Shown: in pieces, positions 1 to 6,300 of the stretch
Numbering within the stretch: the stretch's first letter is position 1
Layout of the letters: every line of letters starts with the position of its first letter
Assembly (NCBI GenBank): GCA_964522305.1
Contig: CAZFVM010000029.1
Span: forward strand, 1 to 13,211
DNA length: 13,211 nucleotides
Source: UBA1049 sp964522305
GTDB lineage: Bacteria; Bacillota; Clostridia; Oscillospirales; CAG-382
Direction of reading: 5' to 3'
The notes under the pieces: model-generated
The model's database searches: none
The model's input: the letters and a program-made list of their open reading frames with translations, nothing else
What the model was told of the DNA's origin: nothing
Position numbers and translations under genes: made by a program

Positions 1-766
1 CGATATCCTTCTTTCTATACTCCTTCACAAGCGCGGTTCTTAGCCCTTTCGCACCGACAACATCGCAATCTATTACCTCACCGCTTGTCGAATATATCTC
101 GGTTTTACCCTTCATGCAAAAGCCGAACAACCTCATCATAGCTCCCATTACACCCGGCATATATTCGAGTTTTCCCACGCTGTTTATATATATGACAGGC
201 ACTCCAAAAGCTTCCAGATAGGTCTTACATAGAAAGTCATTCGCCGCTTTTTCTTCGGTGACTTTTTTTGGGCCTGCCGGAGATCCGTGGGGAAAAACAA
301 TAAGACTTACTGCTTTATCTTTTATGTTTTCATAGAAGTGCTTGCGCCTCGCATCATAACAAATCCCCACGGCTATATTGCCTTTTGGCGTAGATATAAT
401 ATTGTCGTACCATCCTCTTTTGAAGACAGCAGCTTCTCCTTCGCTCTTTGTAACTATGCCAAACACCTTTTCTTTGCCGGCAATCATATAGCGGTTATAA
501 TAATCCCCACGGTCAAAGTCAATATATCCCACTCCCAAATAAGTATCATATTTTTTTGCAATTTTTATTGCCCAGTCGGCGGTATCTGTTCCGCTGTCAT
601 CGGCATATTTCCATGCAGCCTGACTTGGCATATAACTGCAAATCGCCATCTCGGGCAACAACACAATATCAGGGGAGGGAAGGCTTGCTATGAGGGTTTC
701 TATATATTCTTTGCGCTCGGATATCCCCTTAATGTCATTATTGAGTTCCAGAGCAAAGATTCTCAT
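1..766 (-). CDS. Carbon-nitrogen hydrolase (nitrilase/amidase superfamily), C-terminus off the left edge
   Basis: Members of this superfamily hydrolyse non-peptide C-N bonds (amides, nitriles, carbamoyl groups) in the cytoplasm with a Glu-Lys-Cys triad. The visible 255 residues carry all three expected sites: Glu39 in LLPEMAICSY, a Lys near 107 in TKSEGEA, and Cys136 in GICYDAR. The FPHGSPAGP stretch near 158-166 and VIYINSVG near 191-198 also fit the fold. The start is the ATG at 764-766, preceded by GGGAGG about six bases upstream. The reading frame is still open at base 1, so the last few dozen residues are missing. It begins 24 bases after the stop of the PHP-domain gene and is probably the last visible member of that leftward operon. 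Family assignment is firm; the substrate cannot be told from sequence. Confidence 0.88.
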   Translation of the reverse strand, partial: MRIFALELNNDIKGISERKEYIETLIASLPSPDIVLLPEMAICSYMPSQAAWKYADDSGTDTADWAIKIAKKYDTYLGVGYIDFDRGDYYNRYMIAGKEKVFGIVTKSEGEAAVFKRGWYDNIISTPKGNIAVGICYDARRKHFYENIKDKAVSLIVFPHGSPAGPKKVTEEKAANDFLCKTYLEAFGVPVIYINSVGKLEYMPGVMGAMMRLFGFCMKGKTEIYSTSGEVIDCDVVGAKGLRTALVKEYRKKDI

Positions 767-790
767 TTTGTCCCTCCCAAGCCCAAAACA

Positions 791-1711
791 CTAATCCATA
801 AATATTGGATTAGTCCATGCTCTGCGCCCTTGGTCGTCCACCACCGAAGCCCTTATATAGTCATAGTTATTCCGCAGGTCAAGTTGAGCCTCGGTCAGAC
901 TTTCACCGGCTTTAGCCTCGAATTTTCTGTTAGGATGTCTGTCCGAGTGAAACACTATCTTTTGACAAGCATCGGTTTTTATATGGGCGACACCATCTTC
1001 TACAAAAAAGTCTTTTATCACCGGGCCGGTAGAGGAATAAAACTTACCCTCCACAAGAGCAGAAAGAATAGACTTTACATCTTTCTCGGCATTTACCATG
1101 ACCCAACCTTTACAATGCTGATACATGGCGTGCCCGTCATCCGTGGCGATACCCCAAAGCCTAACACCCATTCCCAACAGCTCATCCCAACAAGGTGCAT
1201 CAAAGTCCATGTCGTTTCCCAGTACACACCCGGTATTCCACACTTCAATCCCCATCATTCCTTGCAGCTGGTCAAAGTGGCGGGCATAGGTAGAACTCCA
1301 TTGAGGATGACAATAAAAGGTTATATTGTTGTTCGAGTGCATCCAATCAAGATATTTCTGATAATCATGTTGGCTTTTTACCATACCGCTCTCGAACCGT
1401 TCGTCTTGACCAAAACCGTTGGTCTCGTCATCCGGACCAAGACACACAGTATGAAAGCATCTAAACCCGGCGCCCGTACAAACAGTGGCATCAAACTCCA
1501 TACCCGGGATAATAAGTATATCCGTGTCCGGAGCATAATTTTTATAGTTATAAATCCTATGATCCGTTATAGAAAGGAAGTCAAACCCATTTTCTACATG
1601 CGCTCGCACAACATCCTCCGGTGAATCTTGGCCGTCCGAGCGGGTGGTATGACAATGCAATCCTCCTTTCAGCAATTCTTGTTCTCCTTCAAAAGCCCCT
1701 TGTCTTTTCAT
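791..1711 (-). CDS. PHP-domain metallohydrolase, CehA/McbA-like
   Basis: PHP-domain proteins are cytoplasmic metal-dependent phosphoesterases or related hydrolases with a three-metal histidine/aspartate site. This 306-residue protein shows the motifs in order: GLHCHT with His19 and His21, SDG at 25-27, ITDH with Asp50 and His51, GMEFD with Glu72, CHPQWS with His135, GIEVWNT near 154-160, and ATDDGH with Asp191/Asp192 and His194. The late GKFYSSTGP element is typical of the CehA/McbA branch. The start at 1709-1711 is preferred because GAGG lies about seven bases upstream; a 37-codon longer open frame starting at 1822 would run into the ASCH gene, is low in PHP-like sequence and has no ribosome site. 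It lies 94 bases after the ASCH gene and 24 bases before the C-N hydrolase. The substrate is unknown; CehA/McbA names the fold branch, not the reaction. Confidence 0.88.
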   Translation of the reverse strand: MKRQGAFEGEQELLKGGLHCHTTRSDGQDSPEDVVRAHVENGFDFLSITDHRIYNYKNYAPDTDILIIPGMEFDATVCTGAGFRCFHTVCLGPDDETNGFGQDERFESGMVKSQHDYQKYLDWMHSNNNITFYCHPQWSSTYARHFDQLQGMMGIEVWNTGCVLGNDMDFDAPCWDELLGMGVRLWGIATDDGHAMYQHCKGWVMVNAEKDVKSILSALVEGKFYSSTGPVIKDFFVEDGVAHIKTDACQKIVFHSDRHPNRKFEAKAGESLTEAQLDLRNNYDYIRASVVDDQGRRAWTNPIFMD

Positions 1712-1785
1712 TTTAACCTCACGATTTGATTGTTTTATTTTTTTACAGAAGATATATTTTGTTTTATATACCGACTTATTTGCAT

Positions 1786-1801
1786 TTGGGTGGCAACCCA
1801 A
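1786..1801. other. Small intergenic hairpin downstream of the ASCH gene
   Basis: TTGGGT and ACCCAA form a perfect 6-bp stem with a four-base loop, four bases past the ASCH stop codon and inside the 94-base gap before the PHP gene. Read on the minus strand it is followed by AAATGC rather than a U run, so it is not a standard terminator. It may only stabilise or process the operon mRNA. Confidence 0.35.
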
Positions 1802-1805
1802 TCTA

Positions 1806-2159
1806 TCAAAGTACCAAAGCAACCTTGATCTCTATCCCCAGCACACCATATTTTTTCTGTTTTTCCTTTGAATAATAAACATCCATATCACTTGCCTTAG
1901 CTGTATCGATTTGAGCTTGAGTATACCCGCACTCTATCAACGGCAAAGACTTATACAAACCATCAAAGGAGTCAAACCTATAGATATTTACTACCAAAGC
2001 TACAATTTTGCGGTCCTCGTCCTCCGTGTTAACAAACTCTATTTCGTCACCAACACGAATCAGTCGCCTCTTCTCGTCGTTTAGTCTAAGCCCAATTGTC
2101 TTTTGTCCGGACCTTATTTTTTCATACGGTATAGGCAAAAGATGCATTACATGACGCAT
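1806..2159 (-). CDS. ASCH-domain protein
   Basis: ASCH domains are small PUA-like beta-barrels thought to bind RNA or modified nucleotides. The whole 117-residue protein is one such domain: the N-terminal HLLPIPYEKIRSG helix, the diagnostic GQKT at 18-21 followed by GLRL, DEKRRLIRVGDEIEF at 28-42, and a C-terminal YYSKEKQKKYGVLGIEI stretch. The length is normal for a stand-alone ASCH protein. The start at 2157-2159 lies two bases from the lipoprotein's TGA stop, with GAGG of the ribosome site inside that gene's last codons, so translation is probably coupled. A second Met four codons in (MHLL) is a possible alternative. Cellular role unknown; the RNA-binding idea is family knowledge only. Confidence 0.88.
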   Translation of the reverse strand: MRHVMHLLPIPYEKIRSGQKTIGLRLNDEKRRLIRVGDEIEFVNTEDEDRKIVALVVNIYRFDSFDGLYKSLPLIECGYTQAQIDTAKASDMDVYYSKEKQKKYGVLGIEIKVALVL

Positions 2160-2160
2160 T

Positions 2161-2529
2161 TCAATCCTCGTCTGTCAGTACAAAGACCGCACCCTTATTT
2201 ATCAACCCGTCGGCATAGACGCCACTCTCAAAGACCAATTTCTCTTCCTCAATCACGAAGGTATAGGCCTCATCATTATTGACTGTAAGTGTTAGTATAT
2301 CCCCTTTGACAGAGTAAGTACCCCTAGGCAGATATGATGTTACCATACTTCTATTAAACTCAAAACGGCTATCCTTTTCCAACAAAACCCACGCCCGGTC
2401 CGCAAACTCTGCATGTTCCAGCACATATTTCCCTAATTTTGGTTCCTTCTCTTTGCTTAGCAACGAACAGCTTGTCAAAACCATCAATACAGATAACATT
2501 ATTAGCGCAACCACTCTTTTCTTTCCCAT
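2161..2529 (-). CDS. Small lipoprotein of unknown function
   Basis: The product is a 122-residue predicted lipoprotein. A positively charged start (MGKKR), a hydrophobic stretch at about 6-19 and a lipobox LTSC with Cys21 mark it for signal peptidase II cleavage and anchoring outside the cytoplasmic membrane. The mature part is short and beta-strand-like, with GTYSVKGDILTLTVN, a layout seen in many small clostridial lipoproteins of lipocalin-like or uncharacterised type. The ATG at 2527-2529 is chosen because GGAG lies nine bases upstream; a TTG five codons earlier (2544) would overlap that site. It is the first gene after the promoter at 2628-2656 and is followed immediately by the ASCH gene. 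I do not recognise a specific family. Confidence 0.85.
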   Translation of the reverse strand: MGKKRVVALIMLSVLMVLTSCSLLSKEKEPKLGKYVLEHAEFADRAWVLLEKDSRFEFNRSMVTSYLPRGTYSVKGDILTLTVNNDEAYTFVIEEEKLVFESGVYADGLINKGAVFVLTDED

Positions 2530-2627
2530 AGATGACATCTCCAATTCGTTTTTTAGATTTTGCGTTGTTATGGTATTTTACGGTAGGGTGTTTTTTTATT
2601 TTCTTTTTGGTAAGCATCGTTAGCCTT

Positions 2628-2656
2628 ATTATATTCCACCTTTCCCGACTTGTAAA
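2628..2656 (-). promoter_or_regulatory. Sigma-A-type promoter for the leftward lipoprotein-ASCH-PHP-hydrolase operon
   Basis: On the minus strand TTTACA (2651-2656) and a perfect TATAAT (2628-2633) are separated by exactly 17 bases. Transcription would start near 2621, about 90 bases before the lipoprotein start. The -35 box is only four bases from that of the opposite promoter. Confidence 0.72.
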
Positions 2657-2660
2657 GCAT

Positions 2661-2689
2661 TTGCAATATTTTTTGCGGTATTGTATAAT
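2661..2689 (+). promoter_or_regulatory. Sigma-A-type promoter for the metallophosphoesterase lipoprotein gene
   Basis: TTGCAA (2661-2666) and a perfect TATAAT (2684-2689) are 17 bases apart. Transcription would start near 2696, about 50 bases before the ATG. It is back to back with the leftward promoter. Confidence 0.72.
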
Positions 2690-2746
2690 TATTGCATATC
2701 AATAAAGATTGTGTTGTTACGATTTATATGCTAAGGAGATTATAGT

Positions 2747-4765
2747 ATGACAAAACAAAAATTTCTGCTTTTTCTTTCTTTTTTGCTCACGATATCTATG
2801 CTGACAGCTTGTATTAAGCCTCAAGACAGCTCGGATGCTTCTTCCGCCGATGTAGACGAATTATCTACCGACAGTTCGGATTCTGACGAGCCGCCGAGTG
2901 TTGTGCTGCGTTTTGCCGCGATGAGCGATATTCATCTCAACGGCTCTCCGGCACAAGCCGAGTACAAGAGGTTCCAACAATCATTAGATTTTATGTATGA
3001 TTATGTCGCCGGGCAAAGCTACAAGAACTTCGATTTGCTTTTGGTAGCCGGTGACATGACAGACTATGGCGTTGAAAACGAGCTGCAAGCGTTTAGAAGT
3101 ATTGTGGATGACAAGCTCAAAGACAATACGCAAAAGCTATTTATTATGGGCAACCATGAGTTTTACAACAACGACCCAAACGAAGTAGCACAACAAAGAT
3201 GGGAAGATATAACCGGGGAATCAAAGAACAGCCACAAAGTAGTCAACGGTTATCATTTTATCGGTGTTTCTCCCAACTCCGGTTATGACTTTAACTATAT
3301 AAAGAACTGGCTGGATAACGAAATCCAAGTTGCTATCACCGACTCGCCCGACAAGCCCATCTTCGTGACACAACATCACCACATAGAGGGGACAGTATAC
3401 GGCAGTGCCGATTGGGGTACCAATCAGATTACCGATATTTTAAGCAAATATCCGCAGGTTGTTAACTTCTCCGGGCACTCCCATTATCCAATCAACGACC
3501 CTCGCTCGATTCACCAAGCTAATTTTACAAGCCTCGGTTGCGGCACATTATCTTATTATGAGCTCGAGGGCGGCATGGTCTACGGCCCCTATCCTCCCGG
3601 CAACGGCAATGCTGCACAATTTTGGATTGTTGAGGTCTATGGAGATAACAGCATTGTTTTTAAGGCTTATGATTTAATAACAGAACAGTTCTTCCCCTTA
3701 GAATACAAAATGCCCAACCCCACGGGCAAAGACGCCTTTATCTTCACGGACAAAAGAGCAGGGGCGTCAGCAAAACCTGAGTTTCCCTCCCAAGCAGAGC
3801 TTGAGGTCAAGGATATAAAAAGAGCCGGCGCAACCTTTGTGTTCGACCACGCAAAGGATGACGACCTGGTCCACAGCTACAAATATCAGTTTTTTACCAA
3901 GGAAGACGATAACCTCGCGTTAGAGTTTATGACTTTTTCCGACTATTATTATCTCAACCGTCCCGACAAGATGACCTATACCGCTACAGGGCTATTATCC
4001 GGGACCGAGTACCGACTCGTGATAACGGCGATTGATTGTTATGGCAAAGAATCGGACAACACCTTAGAAGCAGAGTTTAAGACCGACGGAGAACCGCCTG
4101 CCCCCGTAGATCCAAACGCCCCCTTGCCCGATGCAGATTTCCTGGATGTGATATTTGATAAGAAGGGTGCGACCGATAAGAGCAAAAACGAAAAGATTGT
4201 CGAAAACATCAGAGACACCCTGATAGACAAAGACAAGAACCTCGGCGGCGCATATGTGGCGAAGTTTACCGGCAACGGGGATTATCTCAAGATAAAATAT
4301 AGCCAAGCCGAATACGATACCCTAACAGAATCCATATCCTTATCGGCAAAGTTTTTGGTAAACAAATTCAACCCCGCAGAGTTTATGGACGCTGTGGGAA
4401 ACATGCAATCCGGCGGCTATGGTTTCGAAATAACGACAGGCGGAGTGCTTCAGTTCTGGATTTCGATTAACGGGTCATACACGATAATCGAAACAAATAT
4501 CAAGGAAGGCGTTTATTACACTGTCACAGGCACTTTCGATGGCAGCAAGGTAGCTCTGTATGTCAACGGCGACAAGGTCGGAGAGAAGAACGCCGGCGGT
4601 TACATCACTTATCCACCGGATCCATCAGCCCATGCTTTGTGTATCGGTGCGGATATCCAAGACGGCGGCACAGGCACTTCCTTTTTCAACGGTAATGTAG
4701 CTTTTGTAAAGATACACAGCATCCCACTTACCGAGAAGCAGATAAAAGAGCTGGCAGAAAAATAA
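2747..4765 (+). CDS. Multidomain surface lipoprotein: calcineurin-like metallophosphoesterase, FnIII-like and LamG-like domains
   Basis: A 672-residue predicted exported phosphoesterase. Residues 1-22 are a lipoprotein signal with lipobox LTAC (Cys22), then a Ser/Asp-rich linker to about 50. Residues 54-315 hold the five metal-binding blocks of calcineurin-like phosphoesterases: SDIH (Asp61, His63), GDMTD (Asp103), GNHE (Asn136, His137), TQHHH (209-212) and GHSH (His244, His246). Residues about 348-447 look like a fibronectin type III domain, then a Pro-rich hinge. Residues about 463-672 look like a LamG/concanavalin A-like jelly-roll, ending in ALCIGADIQ and a VAFVKIHSIPLTEKQI strand pair. 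AAGGAG lies eight bases before the ATG. The gene is monocistronic, between its own promoter and a terminator. The C-terminal domains suggest binding to glycan or cell wall. Substrate unknown; a phosphodiester or phosphomonoester of wall or environmental polymers is a guess. Confidence 0.9.
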   Translation: MTKQKFLLFLSFLLTISMLTACIKPQDSSDASSADVDELSTDSSDSDEPPSVVLRFAAMSDIHLNGSPAQAEYKRFQQSLDFMYDYVAGQSYKNFDLLLVAGDMTDYGVENELQAFRSIVDDKLKDNTQKLFIMGNHEFYNNDPNEVAQQRWEDITGESKNSHKVVNGYHFIGVSPNSGYDFNYIKNWLDNEIQVAITDSPDKPIFVTQHHHIEGTVYGSADWGTNQITDILSKYPQVVNFSGHSHYPINDPRSIHQANFTSLGCGTLSYYELEGGMVYGPYPPGNGNAAQFWIVEVYGDNSIVFKAYDLITEQFFPLEYKMPNPTGKDAFIFTDKRAGASAKPEFPSQAELEVKDIKRAGATFVFDHAKDDDLVHSYKYQFFTKEDDNLALEFMTFSDYYYLNRPDKMTYTATGLLSGTEYRLVITAIDCYGKESDNTLEAEFKTDGEPPAPVDPNAPLPDADFLDVIFDKKGATDKSKNEKIVENIRDTLIDKDKNLGGAYVAKFTGNGDYLKIKYSQAEYDTLTESISLSAKFLVNKFNPAEFMDAVGNMQSGGYGFEITTGGVLQFWISINGSYTIIETNIKEGVYYTVTGTFDGSKVALYVNGDKVGEKNAGGYITYPPDPSAHALCIGADIQDGGTGTSFFNGNVAFVKIHSIPLTEKQIKELAEK

Positions 4766-4790
4766 ACGAGCATATCAAATCAAACAAAAC

Positions 4791-4823
4791 AAAACCGGAG
4801 AGATGCGAGTCTTTCCGGTTTTT
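4791..4823 (+). terminator. Intrinsic terminator of the metallophosphoesterase gene
   Basis: AAAACCGGA (4791-4799) pairs with TCCGGTTTT (4814-4822). An inner AGA/TCT pairing extends the stem and the hairpin runs into TTTTT. It begins 26 bases after the stop codon. The A run on the other side could let it also stop leftward transcripts. Confidence 0.8.
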
Positions 4824-4882
4824 CAATTAGTGTAATAGCTGTAAACCTGCGTGTTTATTTGATTTATTTTAGTATAAAAAGG

Positions 4883-4972
4883 TGAATGGAAAAAATAGAA
4901 TTTATGTTATTTGCATTTTTTGACCGAGCTATATCAACAGCATTTTGCATAATAAAAGGTGAAAAAGTTCAT
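4883..4972. repeat. Flanking direct repeat, copy 1 (3' side of the nuclease gene)
   Basis: This ~90-base AT-rich sequence recurs at 6197-6285 in the same orientation. Over the core (4890-4972 against 6204-6285) there is one substitution (C4948 against T6261) and one extra T in a T run; two more mismatches lie in the first seven bases. It ends 19 bases from the stop of the nuclease gene. A shorter related piece, GTATAAAAAGGTGAA at 4872-4886, resembles the internal ATAATAAAAGGTGAA at 4949-4963, about 77 bases away, as if part of another unit lay here. I see no strong internal hairpin and no transposase. Confidence 0.9.
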
Positions 4973-4993
4973 AAATTCCATAAAAGAACTTTT
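4963..4993 (-). terminator. Possible weak terminator of the nuclease gene, half built from the repeat
   Basis: AAAAGTTC (4963-4970) and GAACTTTT (4986-4993) form an 8-bp AT-rich stem with a 15-base loop. On the minus strand the stem starts at the nuclease stop codon and ends in a short U run. One arm is the end of repeat copy 1. The stem is weak, so function is uncertain. Confidence 0.4.
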
Positions 4994-6149
4994 ATAATAC
5001 CTTGGCAAGTAATTTTGCTTCATTTTCAAGAGCGCGGCACACTAGGTCTTTTACAGCTTTTTCAAGCTTTTCTTCATAGTTTTCATCCTCTTCAGATAGC
5101 TTTACAGAGCTACTATAGATTGTCTTGTATTTATACTCATTTAACTTCTTGTTCGATGCTATTATCAAGGAGTTGGTTTTTTTTCGCAATTCATTCGTTA
5201 GATTCTGACCACCCAGTTCCAGCCGAATGTTTAGACTGTTATTTCCTTTTCTAAACCAGTAATAGTATACCCAGTCTGTACCCCAAGAACTTTCTTCTTT
5301 TGCCAGGGTAGGTAGAAATTCATCCATTGACTTTGTAAAGAAAAACCATTGGTTATTAACTTTATATATAATCTTGCCTTCTTCTTCGAGTTTTCTGAGG
5401 GTGTTGCAAATGATTTCGTTTTCTATGGTTTCGTTAATTCCTACGGTTTCAAATATTAAACGCAAAGCAGTTCTATGTTTGCTATAAATATCTCTGCAAA
5501 TATTTTCCAATTCACTATCTTTTTGTTGCATAATGTTTTTCCTCACTATATCGATGTAGTTTTTCAAAACAAGTTTTACTTCATCACGCAGTTCTTTTCC
5601 TATAATTGCCGTCTCCAACAAATCAATAATATTTTTATATGAAAACGAAGTCCAGTTTTCCGGTTTGCTAGCTTCCTTGCCGTCCGGTGTTAGATACACA
5701 TATAGGCGTTGATGACAGTCTTTAAACTCTGTAATGCTTTTATCATAGTATTTTTTAAGTTGATTAGAAGATTCGCTAGACCAAACCTTGTTCTCAATAA
5801 TTATTACGCTCTTTTCTTTTTGAGACAACAGGACAATATCCATATTATTAGACTCTCTGTAAACACGATAAGATGAGAAGTCTTGAGAAGATTCACAAAT
5901 TTTATTGCCTTTTTCGGAATAATGCTTATATGCAAGCTCAGTGATAAAAGCCTTAATAAAAGAGTCACTTAAGCCATGATTCTCAATCGGGTCAAATAAC
6001 CAAGCAAGAAAATTGCTGTGTCGGATCTCCTGGTTAGTGACTTTTAAGACTTCAAAGATATTGATGTTGTTTGTCCACTTATCCAGTGGCTTTAAACAGC
6101 TAATATCCTTCTCGAAATCTATTAATGCTTGTTTATTTTTGTTTGTCAA
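4992..6149 (-). CDS. PD-(D/E)XK nuclease family protein (PDDEXK_4-like)
   Basis: The predicted product has 385 residues. Near the N-terminus it shows the family block NIFEVLKVT, then RHSNFLAWLFDP and a GLSDSFIKAF segment (about 29-66). The nuclease core follows: Asp104 in NNMDIVL, Glu119 and Lys121 in IIIENK, and Gln130 in NQLKKYYD, the D-ExK-Q pattern of metal-dependent PD-(D/E)XK nucleases. The C-terminal half, about 200 residues, is helical and charged with no motif I recognise. The TTG at 6147-6149 is chosen because GAGGAG lies five bases upstream; the frame stays open to a TTG at 6194 without a ribosome site. It is bracketed by the ~90-bp direct repeats and looks more AT-rich than the neighbouring phosphoesterase (one sampled 60-base line about 30% against about 53% GC). 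Related proteins often occur in accessory and defence loci; a defence role here is inference. Confidence 0.85.
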   Translation of the reverse strand: MTNKNKQALIDFEKDISCLKPLDKWTNNINIFEVLKVTNQEIRHSNFLAWLFDPIENHGLSDSFIKAFITELAYKHYSEKGNKICESSQDFSSYRVYRESNNMDIVLLSQKEKSVIIIENKVWSSESSNQLKKYYDKSITEFKDCHQRLYVYLTPDGKEASKPENWTSFSYKNIIDLLETAIIGKELRDEVKLVLKNYIDIVRKNIMQQKDSELENICRDIYSKHRTALRLIFETVGINETIENEIICNTLRKLEEEGKIIYKVNNQWFFFTKSMDEFLPTLAKEESSWGTDWVYYYWFRKGNNSLNIRLELGGQNLTNELRKKTNSLIIASNKKLNEYKYKTIYSSSVKLSEEDENYEEKLEKAVKDLVCRALENEAKLLAKVL

Positions 6150-6165
6150 AAGATCTCCTCGCAAT

Positions 6166-6194
6166 ATTATCCACCATCCAAACCTCAAATCCAA
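6166..6194 (-). promoter_or_regulatory. Possible promoter for the nuclease gene
   Basis: On the minus strand TTGGAT (6189-6194) and GATAAT (6166-6171) are 17 bases apart, just inside the gene-proximal edge of repeat copy 2. The -35 match is poor and the leader would be very short (about 10 bases), so this is tentative. Confidence 0.28.
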
Positions 6195-6196
6195 GT

Positions 6197-6285
6197 TGAT
6201 TGAAAAAAATAGAATTTATGTTATTTGCATTTTTGACCGAGCTATATCAACAGCATTTTGTATAATAAAAGGTGAAAAAGTTCAT
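6197..6285. repeat. Flanking direct repeat, copy 2 (5' side of the nuclease gene)
   Basis: Second copy of the ~90-base sequence found at 4883-4972, in the same orientation. It fills most of the gap between the Fic gene stop (6301) and the nuclease start (6149), ending 15 bases from the Fic stop. It contains GTATAATAAAAGGTGAA, which looks like a -10 box plus ribosome site on the plus strand, but no gene follows in that direction. Confidence 0.9.
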
Positions 6286-6300
6286 CCATCAAGATTATCA

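Noticed and set aside
287..1624. Long plus-strand open frame of 445 codons across the C-N hydrolase and PHP genes
   Set aside because: It is antisense to two genes with clear catalytic motifs, has no recognisable domain, and shows a biased composition typical of a shadow frame.
1712..1822. N-terminal extension of the PHP protein by 37 codons
   Set aside because: The extra segment lacks a ribosome site and PHP-like sequence, and would overlap the end of the ASCH gene. The ATG at 1709-1711 is preceded by GAGG.
2369..2617. Minus-strand open frame of 82 codons overlapping the small lipoprotein
   Set aside because: It overlaps the lipoprotein gene in another frame, has no recognisable motif, and its start lies inside the promoter-leader region of that operon.
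4886..5254. Plus-strand frame that translates the direct repeat as FDRAISTAFCIIKGEKVH, also seen at 6013-6381
   Set aside because: The 1-base indel between copies puts their upstream parts in different frames and the rest is antisense to the nuclease, so a shared protein is unlikely. Only the DNA repeat is supported.
4883..6285. CRISPR array or composite transposon
   Set aside because: There are only two full repeats ~1.3 kb apart, with no spacers, no cas genes, no terminal inverted repeats and no transposase.
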